A stretch of DNA of 64,000 nt, taken from NCBI GenBank assembly GCA_002104535.1, contig NBOG01000003.1, positions 186,001 to 250,000 of the forward strand, read 5' to 3'. This stretch comes from Cognaticolwellia sediminilitoris (GTDB lineage: Bacteria; Pseudomonadota; Gammaproteobacteria; Enterobacterales; Alteromonadaceae). The translations under genes and the position numbers were made by a program. Shown here piece by piece: positions 43,192-52,277 of this stretch (positions within the stretch are counted from its first letter, which is position 1; each line of letters opens with the position of its first letter). Under the pieces are notes generated by a model. The model saw only the letters and a list, made by a program, of their open reading frames with translations, did not search any database and had not been told where the DNA came from.

Positions 43192-44295
43192 TTAGTTAAC
43201 AGCGTTATAAAATAAATCGCTATTTTGTTGGTCCACAACAGCAGTTTTAAGTTTTTCTTCATCAACGTCAGATGAAGCAATTGTTTCGGTATTAATGCCT
43301 AAACGCTCAAATAACATCATATCTTTATTGGCTTCAGGATTACCTGTGGTAAGTAGCTTACAACCATAAAATATAGAGTTAGCACCAGCAAGAAAACACA
43401 TCGCTTGCATCTGTTCATTCATAGCGTCACGACCAGCAGATAAGCGAACATGACTTTTCGGCATCATGATACGAGCAACAGCAATACAACGAATAAATTC
43501 AAAATGATCTAGGTCGGCAACATCAGATAACGGCGTACCTTCAATTTTCACCAACATATTAATAGGCACACTTTCAGGTTGTGGTGAAAGGTTTGCTAAC
43601 TGAGCTAACAATGAAGCTCTATCTTTACTTTCTTCACCTAAACCAACAATACCCCCACTACACACTTTCATACCCGAACTTCGAACATTAGTTAATGTAT
43701 CTAAACGGTCTTGATAAGTACGAGTAGTTATAATTTGATTATAATGCTCAGGTGATGTGTCTAAGTTGTGGTTGTAATAATCTAAACCAGCGCCTTGCAA
43801 TTCATCGGCTTGATCAGCAGATAACATACCTAATGTCATACACGTTTCCAGGCCGAGAGCTTTAACACCTTTAACCATTTCAACCACTAAAGGCATATCT
43901 CTCGCTTTAGGATTACGCCAACCTGCGCCCATGCAAAAACGTGTTGAACCTTGCTCTTTAGCAACTTTAGCTGCTTCAAGCACTTTTTCTACTTCCATCA
44001 GACGTTCTTTATCAATGTCTGTTTTATAACGCGAACTTTGTGAACAGTATTTACAATCTTCAGGACAAGCGCCTGTTTTTATCGACAATAAGGTACTGAC
44101 TTGTACTTCATTTGGGTTAAAGTTTTCTCGGTGAATAACCTGCGCTTTAAACATTAAGTCATTAAAAGGCATATCAAACAACGCTTTCACTTCATGTGCT
44201 TGCCAATTATGGCGAATTTCTGTGCTACCTTGCTTAATATAGTTAGCCGCGGGCTCAGTTTGAGATCCATTCAGCTCTGATGTTTGCTGTGTCAT
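43192..44295 (-). CDS. bioB: Biotin synthase
   Basis: 367 residues. The radical SAM cluster motif is CPEDCKYC (Cys77, Cys81, Cys84). Residues for the 2Fe-2S cluster are suggested by [16 protein letters not shown] and [16 protein letters not shown]. BioB inserts sulfur into dethiobiotin. Length fits the gammaproteobacterial enzyme (E. coli 346), with a ~20-residue N-terminal extension ([18 protein letters not shown]). It leads the operon from a promoter in the bioA-bioB gap. Confidence 0.96.
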   Translation of the reverse strand: MTQQTSELNGSQTEPAANYIKQGSTEIRHNWQAHEVKALFDMPFNDLMFKAQVIHRENFNPNEVQVSTLLSIKTGACPEDCKYCSQSSRYKTDIDKERLMEVEKVLEAAKVAKEQGSTRFCMGAGWRNPKARDMPLVVEMVKGVKALGLETCMTLGMLSADQADELQGAGLDYYNHNLDTSPEHYNQIITTRTYQDRLDTLTNVRSSGMKVCSGGIVGLGEESKDRASLLAQLANLSPQPESVPINMLVKIEGTPLSDVADLDHFEFIRCIAVARIMMPKSHVRLSAGRDAMNEQMQAMCFLAGANSIFYGCKLLTTGNPEANKDMMLFERLGINTETIASSDVDEEKLKTAVVDQQNSDLFYNAVN

Positions 44296-44341
44296 AGTTA
44301 TTCACTCGTTTTGAAAATTGCATCTGGTAATATTAAACGGT

Positions 44342-44369
44342 AGTCTATGCGCCATCAATAAGATGTCAA
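44342..44369 (-). promoter_or_regulatory. bioB promoter
   Basis: On the minus strand TTGACA (plus 44364-44369), a 16-bp spacer and TAGACT (plus 44342-44347). The -35 is a perfect consensus, the -10 matches four of six bases. It would start transcription about 40 bases before the bioB ATG. Confidence 0.55.
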
Positions 44370-44395
44370 CTAATTTACGCAGCCTACCTTTACAT
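44363..44395. promoter_or_regulatory. Candidate BirA operator between bioB and bioA
   Basis: ATGTCAACT-N15-CCTTTACAT. Each half matches six of nine bases of the E. coli bio operator halves TTGTAAACC and GGTTTACAA, with the proper spacing and some dyad symmetry. It overlaps the bioB -35 box and ends just before the chosen bioA ATG. A prediction, not a strong match. Confidence 0.4.
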
Positions 44396-45700
44396 ATGAA
44401 CAATAAACAAACAGAAAAACTCAAATTTGATAAAAATCATGTCTGGCACCCTTATACTTCAATGGTTAACCCCCTCCCGTCGTATTTGGTTGAATCCGCA
44501 CAAGGAGTTCATATTAACTTAGCCAGCGGTGAGAAACTTGTCGATGGTATGTCATCTTGGTGGTCGGTGCTTCATGGCTATAACCACCCTGAATTAAATA
44601 AAGCTTTAGTTACACAATCAGATAAATTCTCACACGTTATGTTTGGTGGACTCACACATGAGCCGGCAATTGATCTATGCAATACGTTAATTGAGCTGAC
44701 ACCTTCTGGACTTAACAAAGTATTTTTAAGCGATAGCGGCTCAGTCTCTGTTGAAGTGGCTTTAAAAATGTCATTACAGTATTGGCACAGTAAAAATAAA
44801 CCAGAAAAGCATAAAATACTCACCGTTAAAAATGGCTATCACGGCGATACCTTCGCAGCTATGGCTGTTTGCGATCCCGTTAATGGTATGCATCAATTGT
44901 TTGAACCCGTTTTGATGAAAAACCTATTCGCTCCAGCGCCAACAATAGCTTTTCACCAAGAGTGGAACGATACAGACGTTGAAGAACTCTCCGCAATGTT
45001 TGCTAAGCATCATAATGAAATTGCTGCATTTATTATTGAACCCATAGTACAAGGCGCTGGTGGTATGCGGATGTATCATCCGAACTATTTGAAAGCATGC
45101 CGCGACTTATGTGATCAATATAATGTTTTGATGATTGTAGATGAAATTGCCACGGGCTTAGGCAGAACGGGCAAGTTGTTCGCTTGTGAATGGGCTGATA
45201 TTAGTCCCGATATTATTTGCTTAGGAAAAACATTAACCGGCGGTTATATGACCTTAGCTGCAACGCTGTGCACCGACGAAATCGCGAATAGCATAAGTAA
45301 TGGTGAAGCTGGGTGTTTTATGCATGGTCCTACGTTTATGGGTAATCCATTAGCCTGTGCAGTCGCTAATGCTAGTTTAGCAATATTAAAGCGTAATCAA
45401 TGGCAACAACAAATTTCGACCATGGAGAGAATGTTAAAAGATCAATTATTACCGTTAATTAATCATGTCAGAGTAAAAGATACCCGAGTACTCGGTGGTA
45501 TCGGTGTTGTAGAAGCGACTGAGAACGTTAATATGGAAGCAATTCAAAAGCGATTTGTTGAAATGGGCGTTTGGATACGCCCTTTTGGGAAACTGATTTA
45601 TATTATGCCGCCATTTATTACCAATGAAGAGCAATTAACTTTATTGAACAATGCTATTGGCAAAGTATTAGATGACGACACTTGTTTTCATCGTAACTGA
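44396..45700 (+). CDS. bioA: Adenosylmethionine-8-amino-7-oxononanoate transaminase
   Basis: 434 residues from ATG at 44396, which aligns with the E. coli start (KFDKNHVWHPYTSM begins at residue ~10); ATG at 44363 or TTG at 44318 would add 11 or 26 residues. The PLP lysine is Lys278 in CLGKTLTGGY, with DGMSSWWSVLHGYNHPELN and IVDEIATGLGRTGKLFACE. It makes 7,8-diaminopelargonate using SAM as amino donor. It is divergent from bioBFCD and shares the control region; a stem-loop follows the stop. Confidence 0.94.
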   Translation: MNNKQTEKLKFDKNHVWHPYTSMVNPLPSYLVESAQGVHINLASGEKLVDGMSSWWSVLHGYNHPELNKALVTQSDKFSHVMFGGLTHEPAIDLCNTLIELTPSGLNKVFLSDSGSVSVEVALKMSLQYWHSKNKPEKHKILTVKNGYHGDTFAAMAVCDPVNGMHQLFEPVLMKNLFAPAPTIAFHQEWNDTDVEELSAMFAKHHNEIAAFIIEPIVQGAGGMRMYHPNYLKACRDLCDQYNVLMIVDEIATGLGRTGKLFACEWADISPDIICLGKTLTGGYMTLAATLCTDEIANSISNGEAGCFMHGPTFMGNPLACAVANASLAILKRNQWQQQISTMERMLKDQLLPLINHVRVKDTRVLGGIGVVEATENVNMEAIQKRFVEMGVWIRPFGKLIYIMPPFITNEEQLTLLNNAIGKVLDDDTCFHRN

Positions 45701-45725
45701 TCAATATTCTCAGATTTATTCTAAC

Positions 45726-45755
45726 TTCAGAAACTAAATAATTTTAGTTTCTGAA
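45726..45755. terminator. Bidirectional terminator-like stem-loop after bioA
   Basis: TTCAGAAACTAAA and TTTAGTTTCTGAA (perfect 13 bp) around TAAT. It lies between convergent genes and includes the last codons of the minus-strand gene. T-richness is modest, but position and stem strength fit. Confidence 0.55.
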
Positions 45756-46111
45756 ATTTGCACTAATATAAAGCTCACCCAAGCGATGGTAACCACAAGT
45801 AATAATAAATGGTTGAAATGCATATTGTCGCTTTTACGCCGACTTCTATATTTATCGAGTATTAAACAAAAATAACTACTCAGCGCACTTAACCATAAAA
45901 TAATATATAAATAGCCTGTTAACGGTGCCAGCCAAAATTTCCTAATTTCAATATCGTGATACCGTAATAAGCCATAATCTGATTCTGGTGCTGCGTAATA
46001 TGATACATATAAAGCAAATATAAATAATATCCAACCTACAACTGCTAATACTCGTAAAATATACGTCCAAACATCAGCAGCGTTTCTTCTTTCATTTCTA
46101 GACATTTTCAT
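45734..46111 (-). CDS. Small membrane protein of unknown function
   Basis: 125 residues with three predicted membrane helices (about 16-38, 63-85 and 100-119), a basic N-terminus (KMSRNERRNAADVW) and a charged loop (LDKYRSRRKSDNMHFNH). No family motif is recognised. It is convergent with bioA and divergent from asnS; the 147-bp gap to asnS would hold both promoters. Confidence 0.6.
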   Translation of the reverse strand: MKMSRNERRNAADVWTYILRVLAVVGWILFIFALYVSYYAAPESDYGLLRYHDIEIRKFWLAPLTGYLYIILWLSALSSYFCLILDKYRSRRKSDNMHFNHLLLLVVTIAWVSFILVQISETKII

Positions 46112-46258
46112 ACATCAAACCGCCAATTTTTACTAATTTCCAATTTTTATTTTTATATAGCCCAGTTTTAACAACTTTTACTTGTTAAACCTAATAAGCA
46201 AGGTAACATATCAATCCTTAAAATTTGAGTACATTTTTGACAGAAAAGAGGTTTGTAC

Positions 46259-47659
46259 ATGTCGGTCATAGCAATTACTGATATCTTGACAGGAAAACAT
46301 CCTGTTAATGAATCAATTACTATCCATGGTTGGATCCGCACGCGTCGTGATTCCAAAGCAGGAATTTCATTTTTAGCGATACATGACGGTTCATGTTTTG
46401 ACGCTATTCAAGCAATTGCTCCGAATAATTTAGATAATTATCAGACTGATGTATTAAAACTAACAACAGGTGCAGCAGTAAAAGTTACCGGTATATTAGT
46501 TGAATCTCCAGGTAAAGGTCAGTCATTCGAGTTACAAGCTGAGAAAGTAGAAGTTTTAGGCTTTGTTGAAGACCCTGATACTTACCCGATGGCAGCGAAA
46601 CGCCACAGCATCGAATTTTTACGTGAGCAAGCTCATCTACGCCCACGTACTAATATTGGTGGAGCAGTAACCCGTGTCCGTAATACTTTGGCACAAGCGG
46701 TTCACCGTTTTTTACATAGCAAAGGTTACTTTTGGATCTCTACACCGCTAATTACTGGTAGTGACTGTGAAGGTGCCGGTGAAATGTTCCGCGTAAGTAC
46801 CTTGGATATGGAAAACTTACCTTTAAACGATCAAGGTAAAGTAGATTACGATCAAGACTTTTTTGGCAAGGAAACATTCTTAACAGTTTCTGGTCAATTA
46901 AACGTTGAAACTTATTGTTGTGCCCTGTCTAAGGTTTACACTTTCGGTCCAACATTTCGTGCTGAAAACTCCAATACAACACGTCATTTAGCTGAGTTTT
47001 GGATGATCGAGCCTGAAATCGCTTTTGCTGATTTATCAGATGCAGCAGATTTAGCTGAAGAAATGTTGAAGTATGTTTTCAAAGCGGTACTTGAAGAACG
47101 TGCTGATGATATGGCCTTTTTCCAACAACGCGTAGATAAAACGGTAGTTGATCGTCTTAATTCAGTGATCAATAACGATTTTGTTCGTTTAGATTACACA
47201 GACGCAATAACTATTTTAGAAAATTGTGATAAAAAGTTTGAGAACAAAGTGTCTTGGGGCGTTGATTTAAACTCAGAACACGAACGTTACTTAGCTGAAG
47301 AGCACTTCAATGGTCCTGTTGTATTACAAAACTACCCGAAAGATATTAAATCATTCTACATGCGCTTGAATGATGATGGTAAAACTGTAGCGGCAATGGA
47401 CATTTTAGCGCCAGGTATCGGTGAAATCATTGGCGGCAGTCAACGTGAAGAACGCTTAGATGTTTTAGATAAACGTTTAGCTGAAATGAATTTAGATCCT
47501 GCTGATTATAGCTGGTATAGAGATTTACGTCGTTACGGCACTGTTCCACATTCTGGTTTTGGTTTAGGTTTCGAGCGATTAGTCGCTTATGCTACTGGTA
47601 TGCAAAACGTTCGTGACGTGATCCCATTCCCAAGAACGCCAAATAACGCCTCGTTCTAA
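46259..47659 (+). CDS. asnS: Asparaginyl-tRNA synthetase
   Basis: 466 residues, the same length as E. coli AsnRS, from ATG at 46259 ([12 protein letters not shown]); a TTG six bases earlier is not needed. The OB-fold anticodon domain covers about 1-100 ([20 protein letters not shown]), and the class II catalytic core follows with motif 2 ([20 protein letters not shown]) and motif 3 ([12 protein letters not shown]). It charges tRNA-Asn with asparagine. GAGG precedes the start and an intrinsic terminator follows the stop. Confidence 0.97.
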   Translation: MSVIAITDILTGKHPVNESITIHGWIRTRRDSKAGISFLAIHDGSCFDAIQAIAPNNLDNYQTDVLKLTTGAAVKVTGILVESPGKGQSFELQAEKVEVLGFVEDPDTYPMAAKRHSIEFLREQAHLRPRTNIGGAVTRVRNTLAQAVHRFLHSKGYFWISTPLITGSDCEGAGEMFRVSTLDMENLPLNDQGKVDYDQDFFGKETFLTVSGQLNVETYCCALSKVYTFGPTFRAENSNTTRHLAEFWMIEPEIAFADLSDAADLAEEMLKYVFKAVLEERADDMAFFQQRVDKTVVDRLNSVINNDFVRLDYTDAITILENCDKKFENKVSWGVDLNSEHERYLAEEHFNGPVVLQNYPKDIKSFYMRLNDDGKTVAAMDILAPGIGEIIGGSQREERLDVLDKRLAEMNLDPADYSWYRDLRRYGTVPHSGFGLGFERLVAYATGMQNVRDVIPFPRTPNNASF

Positions 47660-47681
47660 ACTCTGGTATCGAAAACTAAAA

Positions 47682-47705
47682 AACCCTCAGATTTGAGGGT
47701 TTTTT
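47682..47705. terminator. Intrinsic terminator after asnS, bidirectional
   Basis: ACCCTCA-GATT-TGAGGGT followed by TTTTT; an A-run precedes it, so it also serves the nitroreductase gene from the other strand. Confidence 0.85.
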
Positions 47706-47735
47706 GTTACTTGAAGCTAGATCCGATAATCTGTA

Positions 47736-48284
47736 TTAGAAGTATTCTACATAGTCGTCAAGTGACTTACTGGTTTTCAATGGTAACTCTTTTGCTTTTT
47801 CACCAATATATAAAAAACCAACTATATCTTCATGAAGTTCAATACCTAAACGCTCTTTTACCAACGGATGATAACTCATGTCACCTGTTCGCCACATTGC
47901 TCCGAGCCCAATACTACAAGCCGCCATTTGCATTGCATGAGTTGCACAACCTGCCGCGATTAGTTGCTCTTTCTTAGGGACTTTAACATGCTGATGGTAC
48001 TTAGTGCTGACGATAATAATAAGCGGTGCCCTAAATGGCATTTTTGCTGCTTTTTCAATTTTCATCTCATCACAACCATCACTAACCGCGGCTGATTTGA
48101 AAGTCTTACTTAGCTTTTCAAGTCCTTCGTCTTTCACTACTGTAAATCGCCAAGGTGTCAAACCGGCATGATCAGGAGCTCGCATACCCGCTTTTAAAAT
48201 GTCATTGATACTATTTTGATCAGGTGTAGCACCTTGTAAATGAGGATTCGATTGACGGTTTTGTAAAAACTCCAATACGTTCAT
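47736..48284 (-). CDS. ydjA: Putative NAD(P)H nitroreductase, YdjA-like
   Basis: 182 residues (E. coli YdjA 183). The FMN-binding fold is recognisable through LQNRQSNPHLQ, the characteristic ILKAGMRAPDHAGLTPWRFT and the final DIVGFLYIGE. The APDH-type motif and short length set YdjA apart from NfsB. It should reduce nitroaromatics or related compounds with FMN and NAD(P)H; the physiological substrate is unknown. Convergent with asnS, whose terminator lies between. Confidence 0.9.
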   Translation of the reverse strand: MNVLEFLQNRQSNPHLQGATPDQNSINDILKAGMRAPDHAGLTPWRFTVVKDEGLEKLSKTFKSAAVSDGCDEMKIEKAAKMPFRAPLIIIVSTKYHQHVKVPKKEQLIAAGCATHAMQMAACSIGLGAMWRTGDMSYHPLVKERLGIELHEDIVGFLYIGEKAKELPLKTSKSLDDYVEYF

Positions 48285-48540
48285 ATAACGAAAATTCCTT
48301 TAGGATATTATCCTTCGGCTTAAAGATTAATAAATGAAGATAGTACAAAATATTTGCTGAGTAAACCAGCATAAAATATACAAAATTCAAGCGCTAACGT
48401 TTAAAGGTAAATTGCTTATTTGTAGTGATAAAAATTAATTGCCCACTGCACACTAGCATAAGCCAACAATATCATGAGCGAATGATATTATCGCTTAATT
48501 TAAGGATAATAATTCGTAGAAAGTGAACAACGAGGATAAA

Positions 48541-48681
48541 ATGAAACCATATAAGTGTGTTGGCCTAAAGACCAACCTACACAACCTGCAGTGTGGCACC
48601 TTTATAAGCGGCGATTCCGTCGCCTTTATTCTGGTCATATTTAGGTTAGTGCCACGGCGAATAAATTCGCCCCTACGGTAG
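48541..48681 (+). CDS. Possible short reading frame through REP-like palindromes
   Basis: 46 codons from ATG at 48541 to TAG at 48681. GAGG lies five bases upstream, so translation is possible. The product (starting MKPYKCVGLKTNLHNLQCG) is encoded mostly by repeat sequence and shows no known motif. It may be a chance frame or a gene interrupted by the repeats. Low confidence. Confidence 0.15.
   Translation: MKPYKCVGLKTNLHNLQCGTFISGDSVAFILVIFRLVPRRINSPLR
48559..48580 (-). repeat. REP-like palindrome 1 (GTAG head, minus strand)
   Basis: On the minus strand GTAGGTTGGTCTTTAGGCCA and onward AC: a GTAG tetranucleotide followed by a hairpin GTTGGTCT/AGGCCAAC with a T-G pair. GTAG plus a palindrome is the hallmark of REP sequences recognised by RAYT transposases. 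Confidence 0.55.
48610..48624 (+). repeat. REP-like palindrome 2, degenerate head
   Basis: GGCGATTCCGTCGCC, arms GGCGA/TCGCC, followed by TTTATT as in palindrome 4. The GTAG head is missing. Confidence 0.5.
48656..48678 (-). repeat. REP-like palindrome 3 (GTAG head, minus strand)
   Basis: On the minus strand GTAGGGGCGAATTTATTCGC then C; arms GGCGAAT/ATTCGCC. This GTAGGGGCGA type is common in intergenic repeats of marine gammaproteobacteria. Confidence 0.65.
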
Positions 48682-48746
48682 ACTTTATTTATCGATCTTC
48701 TGACCGGATTTAATCTGAAATTAGGTGGTACGTTGTATGTTTAATT

Positions 48747-48768
48747 CGTAGGGGCGACTTCAGTCGCC
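48747..48768 (+). repeat. REP-like palindrome 4 (GTAG head, plus strand)
   Basis: CGTAGGGGCGACTTCAGTCG then CC; arms GGCGACT/AGTCGCC. It faces palindrome 3 in inverted orientation, 68 bases away, so the pair looks like a BIME. Confidence 0.65.
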
Positions 48769-49149
48769 TTTTATTGACATATTCTGTTATTCGTTATGGC
48801 TAACAAATTCGCTACTGTAATTAACCCAGTTTACTCACGAGGCAATGAATTGAATAAAATCATAAATAAAACACCTTATGCCGAAGTTACCTTTTCCAAT
48901 ACCTCTGATTCTGCTCTACCTGTCATATGCATTGTTATTTCATCCAGTATGACAGAATAGCAGTTCGACAAATTAACCATATAATTCCTTGTTTAAAAAC
49001 GTAAAAATCAAAATTGAATAATAAAAGTAACGACGAATAAGCTCCTGTAACACTTTATGACAAATATATTTACATTTACGACTACTTAAGCGACCAGAAT
49101 TTCAGTAGCATATAGGGTAATTAGTTGAAAACATGAAAGACAAGGTTTT

Positions 49150-51009
49150 ATGAAAGAGAACAAAAGTACATTTGCAAGGATAACCTCTGGGATATTTAGC
49201 TTGCTCAATACCACAAGAAAAATCATTATTAATTTATTGTTTTTTACTTTTCTGATCATTATTTTTGTTGCGCTTACCAGTGATGAAGACCATATTGAAA
49301 TTCAACCGGGTTCAGCATTAGTGCTGTCTTTACAAGGCGATATTGTTGAGCAAAAACGTGATATTGATCCCATGGATGCTTTTATAAATGAAGCGTTAGA
49401 GCAACCGGACACTGCTCCCGAAGTATTACTTGCTGACATAATATCGGTAATACAACATGCTCAATCAGATTCACGTATAAAAATGATGGTACTAAACCTA
49501 GAGAACATGAGAGGGTCTGGTATAACTAAATTACGTGATATAGCGAGTGCATTAACTGATTTTAAAAACAGTGGTAAAAAGATAATTGCCATTGGAGAGC
49601 AATACAGTCAAAACCAATATTACTTGGCTAGTTATGCCGATGAAATATGGCTCAATCCTGAAGGTTGGATGTTATTAGATGGTTACGGTCGTTACCAGTT
49701 GTATTTTAAATCTGCTTTAGACAAGCTTTCTATTAGTCAGCATGTCTTCCGTGTCGGCACTTATAAGTCAGCAATCGAACCTTATATTAGAGATGATATG
49801 TCAGAAGCGGCAAAAGAAGCCAACCAATTATGGTTAAGCGACTTATGGCAACAGTATAAAGTTGATGTTGCCGAGCAACGTGGCTTTCTAGTTACAAATT
49901 TTGATGAAGATGTTGATGTATTAGTCAAAAAACTCAAGAATGCGAATGGTAACATCGCAGAATATGCATTAGAAAACCAATGGGTTGATGCATTAAAAAC
50001 GCGTGATCAAGTTGAACAAGAACTCATCAATTTATTAGGCCAGAATAACGATAACAGTTATAAAAAAATTGCTTTTAAAGATTACTTAACGGAAGTGAAC
50101 TCGAATCCTATACTGCCTAGTTATGGTGATAAAGTGGCAATAGTTGTTGCTAAAGGCACTATTTTAGATGGTAAACAAAAGCCTGGTACCATTGGCGGTG
50201 AAAGTACTGCGGCCTTATTACAACAAGCCCGAGAAAATAAAAATGTTAAAGCTGTTGTACTGCGAGTTGATAGTCCTGGTGGTAGTGCTTACGCATCAGA
50301 AGTAATTCGCCAAGAAGTCGAACTTTTAAAGGCTGCAGGTAAACCTGTCATTGCATCAATGGGAACTTACGCAGCTTCTGGTGGCTATTGGATTTCGGCT
50401 CCTGCCGATAAAATTTATGCCGCCCCAACCACAATTACGGGCTCAATCGGCATATATGGATTTTTTATGACTTTTGAAAATACCCTAAGTAAGCTTGGTA
50501 TTCATACTGATGGTGTTGGCACTACTGATATTGCAGGCTTTGGTATCACACGTGAATTATCACCAGGCATGGCCTCTATCATACAATTAAAAATTGAACG
50601 AGGTTATCAAGACTTTATCGAGCTAGTTGCAAACAATCGTAATATGACAACTTCTGAAGTCGATGCCATTGCACAGGGTCGGGTTTGGTCAGGTAGAAAA
50701 GCGTTGGAACTTGGTTTAGTAGATGCTTTAGGTAATATTGATGATGCAATTGAAGCTGCTGCTGAACTAGCAGACTTAACAGATTACGATACATTATTAA
50801 TTGAAAAAGCCAAGAGCCCACGTGCATTACTGTTACAAAGCCTACTTGGTCAAACTGCAATGTTCTTTGATCTATCAAGCGATAATTATTCCACTCAACA
50901 CGGTATTAACCGCGTTATTAGTCAGCTTTCTCTTGAGTTAAATCAGATGGCGGAGCTTAATGATCCTCAAGGTATATATTCTTTATGTCTCGCGTGTGAA
51001 GTTGAATAA
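49150..51009 (+). CDS. sppA: Signal peptide peptidase SppA (protease IV)
   Basis: 619 residues, the long tandem form (E. coli 618). One N-terminal membrane helix (about 24-43) anchors it. The catalytic dyad is Lys206 (VGTYKSAIEPY) in the first repeat and Ser410 (AASGGYWISA) in the second, as in E. coli (K209/S409). It degrades cleaved signal peptides at the inner membrane, periplasmic side. It follows a long repeat-rich gap and ends in an intrinsic terminator; ansA follows, the same order as in several gammaproteobacteria. Confidence 0.95.
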   Translation: MKENKSTFARITSGIFSLLNTTRKIIINLLFFTFLIIIFVALTSDEDHIEIQPGSALVLSLQGDIVEQKRDIDPMDAFINEALEQPDTAPEVLLADIISVIQHAQSDSRIKMMVLNLENMRGSGITKLRDIASALTDFKNSGKKIIAIGEQYSQNQYYLASYADEIWLNPEGWMLLDGYGRYQLYFKSALDKLSISQHVFRVGTYKSAIEPYIRDDMSEAAKEANQLWLSDLWQQYKVDVAEQRGFLVTNFDEDVDVLVKKLKNANGNIAEYALENQWVDALKTRDQVEQELINLLGQNNDNSYKKIAFKDYLTEVNSNPILPSYGDKVAIVVAKGTILDGKQKPGTIGGESTAALLQQARENKNVKAVVLRVDSPGGSAYASEVIRQEVELLKAAGKPVIASMGTYAASGGYWISAPADKIYAAPTTITGSIGIYGFFMTFENTLSKLGIHTDGVGTTDIAGFGITRELSPGMASIIQLKIERGYQDFIELVANNRNMTTSEVDAIAQGRVWSGRKALELGLVDALGNIDDAIEAAAELADLTDYDTLLIEKAKSPRALLLQSLLGQTAMFFDLSSDNYSTQHGINRVISQLSLELNQMAELNDPQGIYSLCLACEVE

Positions 51010-51038
51010 GTTTAAATTACATTAAACTAACTTTAGTT

Positions 51039-51068
51039 AAGCCCTGATTACTCAGGGCTTATTTTTTT
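51039..51068 (+). terminator. Intrinsic terminator after sppA
   Basis: AAGCCCTGA-TTAC-TCAGGGCTT followed by ATTTTTTT. Strong stem and T-run. Confidence 0.85.
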
Positions 51069-51176
51069 ACACCTCTATCACATCGTAACCTTCATCCATT
51101 GTGTTACAATCTTGGCAATTCAAGTTAATGACAAATATCATCAGTTTATGTCATTCCAACATTAAGATTTAAAGCT

Positions 51177-52181
51177 ATGAGAAAACGTATTTATATTGCA
51201 TACACTGGCGGAACAATTGGTATGAAGCCTAGTGAAAATGGTTATATCCCACAAAAGCAGCATTTAACTGATGCGATAATGAAGATGCCAGATTTTCATC
51301 GTGAAGAAATGCCAGAATTTACCATCAATGAATACTGTCCTTTAATTGACTCGTCAAATATGTCACCTGCCGATTGGCAGCATATCGCTGACGATATTAA
51401 ACACCATTATGATGAATACGATGGATTTGTTGTCTTACATGGTACCGACACCATGGCATACACAAGTTCAGCACTATCTTTTATGTTAGAAAATTTAAGT
51501 AAGCCGGTTATTGTTACGGGCTCACAAATTCCGTTTAGTCAATTACGGTCAGATGGTAAAGAAAATTTATTAAATTCACTTTATATTGCAGCAAACTATC
51601 CTATCCATGAAGTAGGTTTGTATTTTAATAATAAGCTCTTTCGTGGTAATCGCAGTATAAAAGCTTATGCTGATGGTTTTAATGCTTTTGATTCACCAAA
51701 CTTACCTCCGTTGTTAGAAGCGGGTATCAATATTAAATTGCTACAAGGTAAAGTTTCTGAACCTGTTTCTCTGCCTCTTTCATTAGCGCAAATAACACCA
51801 CAGCCCATTGGCGTAGTACATCTTTATCCAGGTATATCAGTAGAGTTAATTAAAAATATAATAAAACAACCGGTTAAAGCTCTCATTATTCGGAGTTACG
51901 GGGTTGGAAATGCTCCACAAGATCAAGACCTACTCGATTGTTTAAAACAAGCTAATGACAATGGTATTGTTATCGTCAACTGTAGTCAGTGTATTAAAGG
52001 CACTGTCAATATGAAGGGTTATGCAACTGGTAACGCGTTGAGTAAAATAGGTGTGATCAGTGGCCGTGATATGACGTTAGAAGCCACGTTAACTAAGCTA
52101 CACTATCTTTTAAGCAAAGATTACAGTCATGATAAAATTTGTAGGTTATTAGAAGAAAACCTTCGCGGCGAATTAAGTTAA
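51177..52181 (+). CDS. ansA: Type I (cytoplasmic) L-asparaginase
   Basis: 334 residues. The N-terminal active-site loop is AYTGGTIGM (Thr13 nucleophile) and the second site LHGTDTMAYT; GSQIPFSQLRSDGKENLLNS and NLPPLLEAGI are nearly as in E. coli AnsA. It hydrolyses asparagine to aspartate and ammonia in the cytoplasm. No signal peptide, so not the periplasmic type II. It has its own gap after the sppA terminator and a bidirectional terminator behind it. Confidence 0.95.
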   Translation: MRKRIYIAYTGGTIGMKPSENGYIPQKQHLTDAIMKMPDFHREEMPEFTINEYCPLIDSSNMSPADWQHIADDIKHHYDEYDGFVVLHGTDTMAYTSSALSFMLENLSKPVIVTGSQIPFSQLRSDGKENLLNSLYIAANYPIHEVGLYFNNKLFRGNRSIKAYADGFNAFDSPNLPPLLEAGINIKLLQGKVSEPVSLPLSLAQITPQPIGVVHLYPGISVELIKNIIKQPVKALIIRSYGVGNAPQDQDLLDCLKQANDNGIVIVNCSQCIKGTVNMKGYATGNALSKIGVISGRDMTLEATLTKLHYLLSKDYSHDKICRLLEENLRGELS

Positions 52182-52222
52182 CCGATCACCAAAAGTGTTC
52201 AATTGTCAGAAAAGTAAAACAT

Positions 52223-52254
52223 AAAAAAGTCAGCTATACATAGCTGACTTTTTT
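52223..52254. terminator. Bidirectional intrinsic terminator between ansA and the DUF349 gene
   Basis: AAGTCAGCTA-TACA-TAGCTGACTT flanked by an A-run on the left and a T-run on the right, so it works for both strands. Confidence 0.85.
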
Positions 52255-52277
52255 ATGTTAGAGCAATAAGGTTAAAG

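Larger units (their letters stand above)
48285..49149. other. Long intergenic region with REP-like palindromes before sppA
   Basis: About 865 bp. A cluster of four palindromes (48559-48768) is listed separately. The remainder, 48770-49149, is AT-rich and holds the sppA promoter; no RNA gene was recognised. A 46-codon frame crosses the palindromes. Confidence 0.6.

Noticed and set aside
47693-47977. 94-codon plus-strand frame after asnS
   Set aside because: It starts inside the asnS terminator and is antisense to the well-supported YdjA-like gene.
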